DNA of 64,000 bases from JAITVM01 sp031551135 (lineage in GTDB: Bacteria > Bacillota > Clostridia > Lachnospirales > JAITVM01), in contig JAVBOA010000003.1 in the NCBI GenBank assembly GCA_031551135.1, positions 62,001 through 126,000 of the forward strand, read 5' to 3'. A program made the translations under genes and the position numbers. The notes under the pieces were generated by a model, which saw only the letters and a program-made list of their open reading frames with translations, was not told where the DNA came from and made no database searches. The stretch's first letter is position 1, and the number at the start of each line of letters is the position of its first letter. Of this stretch, positions 37,534 to 46,211 are shown in pieces.

Positions 37534-37840
37534 TAATGTCATCACTCTCATTATTTATTTTTTTCGAAGCAGTCTTGTCACCATACCATTTTGCTCTCAT
37601 TGAATTTTGCATCGCATAAGCACCAATCCCAACACCGTCAACAAGCCATAGTGTTCTTATGATTTCAATCGATAACTGCTCGACTGGATTCTTATCGAAA
37701 TATGAGAGAATATAACTAAATGATGTAAAAACAATTGAAACAAAGATCAGAATGATAAGCATTTTTTGCATAAACTCATGTTGCTTCTTTTTCTTCTTTG
37801 GTTTAGGTTTTTTATTCTTTTCGCCAAAGCTGATAACCAT
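37520..37840 (-). CDS. Two-segment membrane protein of the lysis cassette
   Basis: A very basic N-terminus (NKKPKPKKKKKQ) precedes a hydrophobic segment (MLIILIFVSIVFTSFSYIL) and a second, weaker one (LWLVDGVGIGAYAM). The 106-residue protein lies between the endolysin and the LLH holin and overlaps the latter. It may be a second holin or a holin-like partner. I know no exact family. Ribosome-binding site: AAAGAGGTG. Confidence 0.6.
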   Translation of the reverse strand: MVISFGEKNKKPKPKKKKKQHEFMQKMLIILIFVSIVFTSFSYILSYFDKNPVEQLSIEIIRTLWLVDGVGIGAYAMQNSMRAKWYGDKTASKKINNESDDINDMG

Positions 37841-37851
37841 AGGGCACCTCT

Positions 37852-39072
37852 TTACTTATAAAATCTGTGTGTTCCGCAATCAAAGAGCTTAACCAATGAC
37901 TGTTCATGCCAGCTACCTTCAGCACCCTTGATTGTTCTAAAGTATAAAGCACCCTGCGAGCAATCTTCGCCATTAATGGCTTTTTGAACAGCGACCTTTA
38001 CTTTTTCCGAAGGTACTGCTCTGTTATAGGCTCCATCCCTTGTTGGCTGAAACTGCATTGGCTGAAATACCACATCATATAATCCATTCGGAAAACCTTT
38101 GCTCTTTACACGGTTAAAAATAACATTCGCAACCAGTATTTGACCTTTCTCACTTTCTCCGCAAGCTTCTGCGTGAACAATCTTCTGTAGAACAATAAGG
38201 TTTTTGTTTGCCATATTAATAATGAGTTGATCCAGATACTTCAGAGCATTAACCTGATTAATCCAGTATTCAGCAGTATTGATCACTTTGGCATCCACCA
38301 AAACATTTATTGCTGTATTTACATCTTTAATGCCGTTATCGATTTTTGCACTTGCGTTTTTCACAGAGTTCTCGCATAGTTCATTAAGATATTGCAAACT
38401 TATGTTTTTCCAGTAATCAGGTGTCACCATTATTCCCAAAGCAATCATCTTGTTTAGATTAGGCTGAGAAATAAAAAAAGACTCCTTTTTGGTTTCTGGT
38501 TGCCTCTCTTGAGGTTTTTTATTTAATTTGTTGTTGACATCCTTGCGAAACTGATCCATTGTGAGACCGAATTTACGCCAAATATGCTCGACATCCCCAT
38601 GATTTGACGCTATGCCAAGCTTGCATCCTTCAGAGTGAGAAATAATAACTCCACTTTCCAATGGATTAAGTCTAAATTCTTTGCACAAGAAGGCGAATAG
38701 TTCTACGGAAGCCTTATATGTAGCCATTACATGCTCTTTTGTTTTTGCAGGATTCAAATCAGTCCAGCTCGATCCACCGGTATACTTAATGGTACTCGGC
38801 TCTGTCATCTCCACGCCAATATGAGTGTTGTTGGACGAGCCACCGCCATGCCAACCTCTGTGATTCCAAGGAAGAGTTTGATATACATCTCCGTTTGGTT
38901 CGACAAAGGCATGAACACACTTTTCAACCTTTGGCTTGTCCCATTGTTTAATAAATGCCATAGCGGAGGGCTGAGAGCAGCCGACGCTGTGAATCATCAA
39001 GCCCTTAACGGTTATTTTTCTGTTTGTTTTATAGCAATCATTTTTTGTCAAAATAGAATTGATTAACTTCAT
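37852..39072 (-). CDS. Endolysin: N-terminal amidase-2 and C-terminal SleB-type hydrolase
   Basis: The 406-residue protein has an amidase-2 domain (about residues 15-180; zinc-site motifs GLMIHSVG and ISHSEGCK, core NHRGWHGGGSSNNTHIGVEM). A linker and two short repeated helical segments follow (MIALGIMVTPDYWKNISLQY, VLVDAKVINTAEYWINQ). The C-terminal SleB/hydrolase-2 domain (about 285-406) has the family pattern KIVHAEACGESEKGQILVA, FPNGLYDVVFQPMQFQP and GALYF. The two domains cut the amide and glycan parts of peptidoglycan. No signal peptide is present, as expected when holins next door release it. Confidence 0.88.
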   Translation of the reverse strand: MKLINSILTKNDCYKTNRKITVKGLMIHSVGCSQPSAMAFIKQWDKPKVEKCVHAFVEPNGDVYQTLPWNHRGWHGGGSSNNTHIGVEMTEPSTIKYTGGSSWTDLNPAKTKEHVMATYKASVELFAFLCKEFRLNPLESGVIISHSEGCKLGIASNHGDVEHIWRKFGLTMDQFRKDVNNKLNKKPQERQPETKKESFFISQPNLNKMIALGIMVTPDYWKNISLQYLNELCENSVKNASAKIDNGIKDVNTAINVLVDAKVINTAEYWINQVNALKYLDQLIINMANKNLIVLQKIVHAEACGESEKGQILVANVIFNRVKSKGFPNGLYDVVFQPMQFQPTRDGAYNRAVPSEKVKVAVQKAINGEDCSQGALYFRTIKGAEGSWHEQSLVKLFDCGTHRFYK

Positions 39073-39100
39073 AATTTCTCCTCTCAGATGACTTCAATTA

Positions 39101-39757
39101 TCACTGAAATTTCATTAAATCCTTTGCATCGTCAGGCAACATTGCAAGGAGTTTTTCAACATTTTTCGCACTGACAGACTTGGCAATTTTGTCAAGTATC
39201 TTCTTACCGTTTTTATCCAGCGTAGAGTTGGCTGTCTCTATAAACTTTAAGAGTCCAACACATACTTCAGAGAAACAGTTGATTGCCTCATCGTTCGCAT
39301 GAGATACTGCTTTCTGAGCAACTATTGTGTCGTTCTTAAACTTAATTGCCTCATCAGTTATTTTTCTTAATCTATTGATATAGCAGGTAAAGGAAGCATC
39401 ATTGAACTGTTCTACGACAGTATTCAATTCAAGCGCATTGTAAATCGAATACATTCTTTCGTTGTCGATTATTTCATGCTCTTCTTCACCAACTGTTATT
39501 TTTTTTGTAGCCATAGGAATATCTGTAAAATACTTCATGAATGCAAGTTCATAAGCAATCTGACCGGATACAGGTGAATACTCATCGCTGTTCCCCTCAA
39601 AGTCATAATCATATGCATTGTCAACCACATCATTAACAAATAGAATTTCTTCCTGTATGCTTAGACTTCTCTTTAGATTAACCTCTATTTCGTTGCAGAA
39701 ATCCAGTTTTATAGTAGTCGTCTTATTTTTCATGTAATCATCAAATTTTTCTAACAT
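39101..39757 (-). CDS. Possible tail-assembly chaperone
   Basis: The 218-residue soluble, acidic protein lies between the tail tube gene (40836) and the tape measure, where tail-assembly chaperones are encoded. The N-terminal part (SLSIQEEILFVNDVVDNAYD, YELAFMKYFTDIPM) has a pattern found in such proteins, and the C-terminal part is helical. I see no slippery frameshift product, and lysis genes intervene before the tape measure. The call is by position and general form only. Confidence 0.5.
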   Translation of the reverse strand: MLEKFDDYMKNKTTTIKLDFCNEIEVNLKRSLSIQEEILFVNDVVDNAYDYDFEGNSDEYSPVSGQIAYELAFMKYFTDIPMATKKITVGEEEHEIIDNERMYSIYNALELNTVVEQFNDASFTCYINRLRKITDEAIKFKNDTIVAQKAVSHANDEAINCFSEVCVGLLKFIETANSTLDKNGKKILDKIAKSVSAKNVEKLLAMLPDDAKDLMKFQ

Positions 39758-39817
39758 AATCGTATCTCCTTTTTATTTGCTTCATAAAGTGGCTAAGTAA
39801 AGCCATTCAAAGTAGAG

Positions 39818-40345
39818 TTATTTCTGGTCAACAATATCTTTCAGAAGTTTTGCTATGTCATAACAGTAGTTGACTTTTAGCAACTTCTTTTCAAGCAAAA
39901 TTCCGTTGTTACTTACTATGTCGCTTTCATTTATTGATTTTTTCTCAGTGTCATCCAAAAAATTTTTGAAGTCCTTGATATTGATAAAATATGTACATCC
40001 CGTTGAACGAAAATCGACGATGAAGCCAGCATAAACCCCTGCATAGGATGATGCTTCAAGCAAACCGTTTATTTGATGCAGTTTAATCATTTTCCCTTTT
40101 TCCGATTTTTCACGTTGTATGCTTAGCGATGTGTTTTTCGTGGATTTCAATTCCAATGGGAAAAAGCTGCCGTTATGAAAAATGAAATTGTCAAAAGGAT
40201 TATTTGCTGTAAACCTTACAGCTCCACTACTTTGTGAAGAAAACGAGGAAGGGCTATCCTTAATTCTCATAAAATAGGCATCCTTTGGAACTGATTTCTT
40301 AAAATTCGCTTCAAATATTTTTCCTGTATTGATATGTAAAACCAC
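39818..40345 (-). CDS. RecU-like Holliday-junction resolvase
   Basis: The 175-residue protein shows the RecU/PrfA-like nuclease pattern: GKIFEANFKKSVP, FMRIKDSP, NPFDNFIFHNG with the metal-binding Asp, LELKSTKNTSLS with the E-x-K motif, then IKLHQINGLLEA and GVYAGFIVDFR. RecU enzymes resolve four-way junctions, and phages use them to debranch replicated DNA before packaging. The frame begins at a GTG inside AAAGGTGG, which is itself the likely Shine-Dalgarno site. The true start may be slightly downstream. Its place among tail genes is unusual. Confidence 0.75.
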   Translation of the reverse strand: MVLHINTGKIFEANFKKSVPKDAYFMRIKDSPSSFSSQSSGAVRFTANNPFDNFIFHNGSFFPLELKSTKNTSLSIQREKSEKGKMIKLHQINGLLEASSYAGVYAGFIVDFRSTGCTYFINIKDFKNFLDDTEKKSINESDIVSNNGILLEKKLLKVNYCYDIAKLLKDIVDQK

Positions 40346-40364
40346 CTTTATATCAGCTTTTTAG

Positions 40365-40408
40365 AGAAAAAAATAGGGCAGGGCAGATCTTTCCACCACC
40401 ACCCTATT
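40365..40408 (-). terminator. Terminator between the zinc-finger gene and recU-like gene
   Basis: On the minus strand AATAGGG pairs with CCCTATT (arms plus 40402-40408 and 40372-40378), followed by TTTTTCTC. Confidence 0.65.
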
Positions 40409-40411
40409 TGT

Positions 40412-40813
40412 TTAATTTGTTTTAGTCTTTCTCGTTCGTTTCTTTGTTGCCGGTTTATTATCCTTAAGTTCATCAATTTCCGAGTTGATATTGTCAATAA
40501 CAGCAGACAACCCAAGCTCTTCAATATCGTTTGTGTAATCCAAAAGCTCATTTTTCGTCTCTTCGACAACCTTGTCTATCGGAGCGTGAAGCAAATCCAC
40601 AACTTCTTTCTCAGTCATATCCGTTCTTTCTGGAATGATTTTGAAATTCCGATTGGCAAATCTTTCGCTCTCAACTTTCTCAGCATACGAGAGATAACCT
40701 TCGAAACCACATTCGTTACATACAATACTTTTCCAATTTGCCGTTCTATCACAGTATTTGCAAGCAAAGTATTCTTTGCCGCAGTTCCTGCAAACATGGT
40801 TAGGCTTTTTCAT
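40412..40813 (-). CDS. Small zinc-finger protein
   Basis: The N-terminal 36 residues contain three Cys pairs (CRNCGKEYFACKYC, VCNECGFEGYL), so at least one zinc site is likely. A helical acidic middle part follows (VDLLHAPIDKVVEETKNEL), then a Lys/Arg-rich tail (KPATKKRTRKTKTN) that could contact nucleic acid. A GGAGGGG site precedes the ATG. It lies just downstream of the tail tube gene. Phage function unknown; a regulatory role is possible. Confidence 0.6.
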   Translation of the reverse strand: MKKPNHVCRNCGKEYFACKYCDRTANWKSIVCNECGFEGYLSYAEKVESERFANRNFKIIPERTDMTEKEVVDLLHAPIDKVVEETKNELLDYTNDIEELGLSAVIDNINSEIDELKDNKPATKKRTRKTKTN

Positions 40814-40835
40814 CGAACCCCTCCAATCGAACTGA

Positions 40836-41645
40836 TTATTCGGTTGGGATAATCAAATACCAGAGTTCCTTAGAAGCAGAACACACATCAAGAAGGGCTG
40901 TTGCCTTGAAATTGTGAACCATAGGCTCATTACCAAATGTCATTGTGAAGTTACCATCAATAGCGGCATTCGGGAATACCATTACGCCTGTGTAAATAGT
41001 CTCGTTATCGCAAACATCACGCATAAGAACCTCAACAAGCAATTTACCGGATTTAGGGAAATTGTCTGAACTGTTAAGGATTTTCGCACCTGATGTCTTG
41101 TAATTATAAACCATTGTCAAAAGATCGCCGGTTTTAGCGTCTGCGTCAGAAACATTGATTTTCTTAGTTTCCGGATCATATGTAAATTTGCCAGCAGCCA
41201 AGGTTTTATCCTGAACAAGTTCTTTGCCAAGAGGATTACCCTCAACCATTACATAGACTTTACCAATTTCGTCTCCAACAAGACCTTCTGCGGTATGCTC
41301 TGTGACAGCAGTCATATCAGTGCCTGTACCTGCAACAGTCTTTTGATCGAAATAAGGAGACACGAGCGAACCATCTTCTGCAACATCAGGTTCACCACCG
41401 AGCTGCGCAGCGAGAGCACCACCAGAAACAAAACCGTTGTTACATTCAAATCCGGCAGTTTTATTGCGGTTCAATGCGATAATACGAACGCCAGCAGCAC
41501 CAGAGCCGAAAACCTGCTCAGCACCATTGGTGATAGAACCATCTTTAATTTGATCCATAAGAAACATCAGAGAACCGTCAGTTTTATTCTGAAGCGACAC
41601 TCTGCCGATGCGGTCAATAACCAGTTTTTCTAAGTTAATAGCCAT
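40836..41645 (-). CDS. Major tail (tube) protein
   Basis: The 269-residue protein starts at the ATG at 41645, behind GGAGG; an ATG six codons earlier overlaps that site. The N-terminal part (INLEKLVIDRIGRVSLQNK) and the SGKLLVEVLMRDVCDNETIY and DGNFTMTFGNEP segments fit tail tube proteins of the two-layer beta-barrel type. They lie in the expected place after the head-tail connector genes. An inserted beta region (about 85-165) resembles an added surface domain. Identification rests on context plus general fold pattern. Confidence 0.7.
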   Translation of the reverse strand: MAINLEKLVIDRIGRVSLQNKTDGSLMFLMDQIKDGSITNGAEQVFGSGAAGVRIIALNRNKTAGFECNNGFVSGGALAAQLGGEPDVAEDGSLVSPYFDQKTVAGTGTDMTAVTEHTAEGLVGDEIGKVYVMVEGNPLGKELVQDKTLAAGKFTYDPETKKINVSDADAKTGDLLTMVYNYKTSGAKILNSSDNFPKSGKLLVEVLMRDVCDNETIYTGVMVFPNAAIDGNFTMTFGNEPMVHNFKATALLDVCSASKELWYLIIPTE

Positions 41646-41670
41646 ATAGAAAATTACCTCCAATTATTTA

Positions 41671-42405
41671 TTAAGTGATGTTATTATTACTTCCAAGCCA
41701 ATCAAACTCATCGAGTGACAGCTTTTTCATGTCTATATTTCCTGTGTAGCATCCGTTCATGATATTGTTGTAGTTCTTAATTTTCTGGATGCGTTTCACA
41801 CTGTCGTAAAAGGTGTAAATGGGTAAGCTCCAGACTGATTTGTGGTCATATTTAAAATTCTCGCTATTGACCATCGCTGAAATCAGCGGTATTAGAGTTG
41901 AACCCTTTTTTTGTTTTTTTTGCCTTGCCTGATCCAATCTTTCGAGTTCAATCATCGTTTTTAGAGTTGATTTATTTGCAGCTTTCTCTACTCGTTTCTT
42001 CAAAGAATGAATTGAGCAAATGATTGTCGATAGCATTGTGTATACCGTTTCGTCAATCACAAATTCTGTTTCCGGATCACACAGCACAACCTCATCGTTG
42101 TCGTCGTATTTCATAAGAACCATTTTGGAAAAATCAAATGCGCCAAATAAAATAGCAGTCTTCTCAGGTGTCAGATTGCCATACAACATTGTGAACATTT
42201 GAAAATCGCTCAATTCGGTGTACAGAATTTTCATATCATATAACTGAACCATATAGTCAGTAGGAGTAGCGGAGAACGTGCTTATCATCGAAAAATAGCC
42301 TTGCTCTCCATACTCAAAAATTTCTTCCAAAGTAGGATGATGAACCGTTATTTCGTCGTTAAGTACAATGTCTTTCCCTCTAAATAACAAGGACTCGTCA
42401 AGCAT
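41671..42405 (-). CDS. Phage tail-region protein, Gp15-like
   Basis: This 244-residue protein begins LLFRGKDIVLNDEITVHHPT then EEIFEYGEQGYFSMISTF, a pattern of small phage proteins coded near the tail tube. The middle is rich in acidic residues, the C-terminal third is basic and helical (LERLDQARQKKQKKG), and the end is Asn-rich. It could be an assembly chaperone rather than the 39101 product. GGTGGTG precedes the ATG. Confident as a real gene; function not sure. Confidence 0.55.
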   Translation of the reverse strand: MLDESLLFRGKDIVLNDEITVHHPTLEEIFEYGEQGYFSMISTFSATPTDYMVQLYDMKILYTELSDFQMFTMLYGNLTPEKTAILFGAFDFSKMVLMKYDDNDEVVLCDPETEFVIDETVYTMLSTIICSIHSLKKRVEKAANKSTLKTMIELERLDQARQKKQKKGSTLIPLISAMVNSENFKYDHKSVWSLPIYTFYDSVKRIQKIKNYNNIMNGCYTGNIDMKKLSLDEFDWLGSNNNIT

Positions 42406-42409
42406 TTAC

Positions 42410-42910
42410 TCACCACCCAATACCGCAGACTGGCTTTGAAAGCTCACTTGTCCTAAACACTATCTCACGATAGATGAATTTTTCGCTCAGAAGCTTTTCA
42501 TAATTCGGAAAATCATCAAGTTCGCTAAACCCGTATTTTTTTGAGCCTCGAAAAAGTTTCTCTATCTCGTCGCTGATTACATCAATTCTACTTCCTGCTT
42601 TATTTTTCATTCGCATGTGTTCTTGGTGCGCTAAAACCCAAATCGTAACCCTCACATTAGAATAAGAGGGATTGGTCTTGTGTTTTCCTAATTTATCTAC
42701 GGCGATTAGAATATTCGTCATAGCATTCGTTTGAACATCAGGGACTTTGAGGAATGGAAAAATGTTTCTATAAATAAGCGTCTGTGGGTCTTGAGGCTCA
42801 TAGCCAGACTCCTTACTATCTATCAAATCAACAATTTTCTTGTTGGACAAGATGTCCAAGATGATATTCATTTTATAATCCGTAATACTGATTCCGCTTA
42901 TATTTTCCAC
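42410..42910 (-). CDS. Tail terminator / connector candidate, with atypical start
   Basis: The 166-residue protein contains TNAMTNILIAVDKLGKHKTN, VRVTIWVLAHQEHM and SRIDVISDEIEKLF, the form of neck or tail-terminator proteins, and lies between the head-tail connector genes and the tail tube gene. The listed GTG start overlaps the best Shine-Dalgarno site (AGAGGGGGTG). The codon six bases after that site is ATA at 42901, in frame. Real initiation may be there. Confidence 0.55.
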   Translation of the reverse strand: MENISGISITDYKMNIILDILSNKKIVDLIDSKESGYEPQDPQTLIYRNIFPFLKVPDVQTNAMTNILIAVDKLGKHKTNPSYSNVRVTIWVLAHQEHMRMKNKAGSRIDVISDEIEKLFRGSKKYGFSELDDFPNYEKLLSEKFIYREIVFRTSELSKPVCGIGW

Positions 42911-42915
42911 CCCCT

Positions 42916-43929
42916 CTAAAAGTATGATATTAATGTTAATTCAACCTGAGCTTCAAAGTCTCCAAGATCGGTATCATTGGCAGTTACCTTCAGAATAAAC
43001 TTCTCACCAATAATATCTTCATTATTTAACGCACGAAGACTAATGCTACAATCGTCAGAATGTTTGACTTCAATTTGATGCTGCAACAGTGTTCCAAAAT
43101 CTAGTGACCAGATAGGTGCAAGGGATAAAGCCGGATTCCCGTTTGTATCTAAAAACAAAGCCTTGAATGACTTTGCGCTGCCTCCTACACGAAGCTCCGG
43201 ATCACCCACGTATTCAATAAGCACATTTCCGACTTTTGCTGCATCTGTCTTGGGAGCAACATAATTTGCTACCCAGAGTTCCTTATTATCGTCATCTTGC
43301 AATTCGTCTTCTTCAACATTTATAACCAAAAATCCCTCTGCTGTAGATTTTGAGTTGTTTGTTATTCCATCGAACCTAACTAGGCGGTATGCAATAGGCT
43401 GGCCGCCTGAGATATCCATAAGAAATCGCTTTTCACGACGCAATAATTTAGTTTCATCATCATACGGTAGCTTGATTTTATACTTACCGCTACCGACAGC
43501 AATAACCCTTTCTCTAAACTCACCGCTTGTATATGGGTCTTTTGCAATACTCCAGCGTTTGATAATTTCGAGAGTTTCAGTGTTTTGCCAAACAAGTAGG
43601 TGATTGCATTTTTGAATAATACCTCGTGAGAAAATTTTGTTCTCAATGAATTTCTCAGTTACGAGCCAGAAGTCTCCCTCGTAATCAAGCACTTCGCCTC
43701 TTCTAAAGGATTCGTAGGGACGTGCAATTATTTTACATATGTCGCTTTCTTCTGTAGTGGTTATGATGAAATCTTGCAGTCTGTTTCCAATTGTAACGCC
43801 GCGATTGAGGTTTACTGATGAGCTAAAACCATCTTCAAAGTCCCTTGAAGTTTCAGCTACAACAATGTCCTGTGCTGACGACGCACCCGTTGCATTTTGT
43901 ATAGATCGGAAGTAATCAATGTTTAGCAT
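42916..43929 (-). CDS. Virion structural protein, head-tail joining region
   Basis: This 337-residue protein has an N-terminal region of about 110 residues with a head-closure-like pattern: ICKIIARPYESFRRGEVLDY, GDFWLVTEKF. Two beta-sandwich-like domains follow; the last one (LDTNGNPALSLAPIWSLDFG, ENFILKVTANDTDLGDF-like) resembles Ig-like surface domains on phage virions. Its neighbours are connector genes on both sides. The start has a GGAGG site. Long versions with added Ig domains are unusual. Confidence 0.6.
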   Translation of the reverse strand: MLNIDYFRSIQNATGASSAQDIVVAETSRDFEDGFSSSVNLNRGVTIGNRLQDFIITTTEESDICKIIARPYESFRRGEVLDYEGDFWLVTEKFIENKIFSRGIIQKCNHLLVWQNTETLEIIKRWSIAKDPYTSGEFRERVIAVGSGKYKIKLPYDDETKLLRREKRFLMDISGGQPIAYRLVRFDGITNNSKSTAEGFLVINVEEDELQDDDNKELWVANYVAPKTDAAKVGNVLIEYVGDPELRVGGSAKSFKALFLDTNGNPALSLAPIWSLDFGTLLQHQIEVKHSDDCSISLRALNNEDIIGEKFILKVTANDTDLGDFEAQVELTLISYF

Positions 43930-43940
43930 AGCGACCTCCG

Positions 43941-44429
43941 TTAATCATCATATTGGGCATAATCTATGCCGAGAAACTTTCCTGTCTCTCTATCTGTGTT
44001 CTTGTAATCATCAATCAACGACTTGTTTTCATCTCGAACAGCCTTAAACATCTCAATAAAGGTGGAACGAGCATTGCTTGGATCAAAAACTCTTAAATCA
44101 GTTGATGTAAAATTTACAGAGAGCGTCTTGAGCTTGGATATGTCTCTGTCCAAATGGAACTCATACATCATGGAAGCAATCAGGAATATTTCGTTTCGTG
44201 TCAGGTCTTCGTTAAAGACCGCAAGCGTTTCATCAATGTCAGTCAAATCAATATGATTGCAACCGGCAATAGAAAGCTTGCTGACGGCCTCGTTGAGATA
44301 ATTCCCTGCACGTCTTAAGGCAAGTTCCATCGAATCTGCGTCAGACAAATTAATATAATTAAAGAAATCTCGGTCTTTTTCGACTCTCTTTAGAAAAGCC
44401 TCGATTGTGACACTAATTGTAGTTGACAA
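43941..44429 (-). CDS. Head-tail adaptor-like protein
   Basis: The 162-residue, mainly helical protein (AFLKRVEKDRDFFNYINL, ELALRRAGNYLNEAVSKL, TRNEIFLIASMMYEFHLDRD) lies immediately downstream of the capsid block. That is the place of the helical connector that docks to the portal. Initiation is at TTG behind GGGGGCG. No sequence-specific family signature; call from size, fold type and order. Confidence 0.5.
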   Translation of the reverse strand: MSTTISVTIEAFLKRVEKDRDFFNYINLSDADSMELALRRAGNYLNEAVSKLSIAGCNHIDLTDIDETLAVFNEDLTRNEIFLIASMMYEFHLDRDISKLKTLSVNFTSTDLRVFDPSNARSTFIEMFKAVRDENKSLIDDYKNTDRETGKFLGIDYAQYDD

Positions 44430-44440
44430 ATAATCGCCCC

Positions 44441-45172
44441 CTATTCAGATTTCTTCGCTCTGCCACTCGCTGGTTTTTTTGCTTGTACCGTCTCGTTGCT
44501 AACTGCTACATCAGCACACTGAGCAATAGCTTTATTTTCAGTAGCTTTTGCTTTAGTAAGCTCATCCAGCTTTTTCTGCATTTCAGCAAGTTGTTTTTCC
44601 ATTGCCTCTTTTTCTGTCTGCAACGCAACATTTTGAGTCTCAAGTTCAGCCACATTATCGTTTGTTTTCCTATCAAAGCTTAACCCATCCAGAGAGATAC
44701 CAGATTTTGTGATTCCGTTACCCAATTCCAAATATCTTTGATTAATGATGTTGTCAACCCGATTTACAACGTCATATTTACCTTCATTCTTAATTCTGGT
44801 TAATATACCGCGAATTCGCTCAAAGATTGAATTGTTAGTAATAGCAACAATCTGTTTCATGCCCTCTTTGGTTGGATTTACAATTAATTCTTCAATTTCA
44901 CTGTCTTTTAAAATATCATTCCAATTTTTGATTCTGAGAAGGTCTTCATAGACTTCCCTTTCGTCTTCTTCTTCAAAACGAAGGAAGCCAGACTTGAAAG
45001 CATTGGAATTGCTGTTTATATTTGTAATTTCTGAGGGCGAGAATGGCATTACACTTGGGTTTCCATCATCATCACAAGAAGGGATTCCAAAAGAGGAATC
45101 CCTTGTCGAAACACATACCAGATTCTTGCCATAATTTAATACATTGATAATTTCCCTGTCTTTAATTGCCAT
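44441..45172 (-). CDS. Capsid-region structural protein with C-terminal coiled coil
   Basis: The 243 residues consist of a globular part (NLVCVSTRDSSFGIPSCDDD, VMPFSPSEITNINSNSNAFK) and a coiled coil (ETQNVALQTEKEAMEKQLAE), ending in an Ala/Lys-rich tail (VQAKKPASGRAKKSE). It directly follows the major capsid gene. It may be a minor head or head-completion protein. The basic tail could contact DNA. GGAGG precedes the ATG. No family recognised. Confidence 0.5.
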   Translation of the reverse strand: MAIKDREIINVLNYGKNLVCVSTRDSSFGIPSCDDDGNPSVMPFSPSEITNINSNSNAFKSGFLRFEEEDEREVYEDLLRIKNWNDILKDSEIEELIVNPTKEGMKQIVAITNNSIFERIRGILTRIKNEGKYDVVNRVDNIINQRYLELGNGITKSGISLDGLSFDRKTNDNVAELETQNVALQTEKEAMEKQLAEMQKKLDELTKAKATENKAIAQCADVAVSNETVQAKKPASGRAKKSE

Positions 45173-45195
45173 CTTTTTTCCTCCAATTGAATAAA

Positions 45196-46185
45196 TTAAG
45201 CAAGAACGATTTTAGCAACCTTAGAAATGTCTGTGATTGCATAGCCAAATGTAAAATCTTTTACACGAACATGAATTACCTCATTTACATTATCCATGTC
45301 TTCGTAAACATGAATATCACCCTTCATATCGAGTGTACCGATCTTACCTGCAATACCGAAAATTCTCTTGTCAGGGATAAGCAAGCTGCCGTTAGCCATT
45401 TTTTTCGCTCCTGAAATGCGAGCTACATTCACGCCTTGAATGAAATCAACAAGACCATAACGGTTAAAGCTGTTTTTCATAACCTCAGACATGTACTCAG
45501 CATAACCGTCGATACGGGCGATAGCTTGAGCGTATTTTGTCAAAGTTACCATTACAGCGTCATTGTCATTTCTGTCAGTAAGATATAGAGTAAGAGCGTC
45601 GATTGATGCTTGAGTCGGCTTAGCGGTGGTTTCGTTGATAAGCTGTTCGCCACCTGTAATAGCAGCATCTACAGCACCGAAAACATCAGCAAACAAAGCG
45701 TTTTGTAAAGCTTCTTTTGCATAGGTAGTGTATTCAGCAATGGATTTCCAGCCATTTTTACGGATATCTACATAGGAAAGCTTGAATTCTACCTGCTTAT
45801 TTTTCCACGTCGGCTTAAGAGAAGTGAAGTCAAGGTAAGAAGCGTCTACAGTTCCGCCTTTAGCCGCATCATGTACTACGAGTGTATTTTTTGGAGTTTT
45901 AGTCGATTCGTAGTCATCGAATTCACCTACAGTACCTCTGTCGAACATCATATCCAAAAGTTCGTCAGGCGTATTGTAAATTTCTTCTTGGATAGTTCTG
46001 CGCATAAAAGCGGAGAGTTCTTTGTTCGGATCTCCTTTATCTGCGATTTCTTTTGCCCATGCGTCGCAAAGCTCTACGGCTTCCTTCTCTTCGCTTGTCA
46101 AGTTTAATTTATAATGAGTTTTCTCAGCAAGTTCAAACATCTTGCCAGTGTCTTTTACAACTTCAGCAATTTCATGGTTTAACAT
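45196..46185 (-). CDS. Major capsid protein, HK97-like
   Basis: The 329-residue protein has the expected long N-terminal helical arm followed by an alpha/beta body: LVVHDAAKGGTVDASYLDF, YTTYAKEALQNALFADVFGA, VMVTLTKYAQAIARIDGYAE, then GSLLIPDKRIFGIAGKIG and HVYEDMDN near the end. It follows the protease-scaffold and decoration genes, which is the standard order. AGGAG precedes the ATG. Confidence 0.78.
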   Translation of the reverse strand: MLNHEIAEVVKDTGKMFELAEKTHYKLNLTSEEKEAVELCDAWAKEIADKGDPNKELSAFMRRTIQEEIYNTPDELLDMMFDRGTVGEFDDYESTKTPKNTLVVHDAAKGGTVDASYLDFTSLKPTWKNKQVEFKLSYVDIRKNGWKSIAEYTTYAKEALQNALFADVFGAVDAAITGGEQLINETTAKPTQASIDALTLYLTDRNDNDAVMVTLTKYAQAIARIDGYAEYMSEVMKNSFNRYGLVDFIQGVNVARISGAKKMANGSLLIPDKRIFGIAGKIGTLDMKGDIHVYEDMDNVNEVIHVRVKDFTFGYAITDISKVAKIVLA

Positions 46186-46211
46186 AGTTTTATTCTCCTA
46201 TTCAGATAATC

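Noticed and set aside
39101..41645. Programmed frameshift in a tail-assembly chaperone gene
   Set aside because: No slippery heptamer with an overlapping downstream frame was found at the end of 39101-39757; the next gene is an endolysin.
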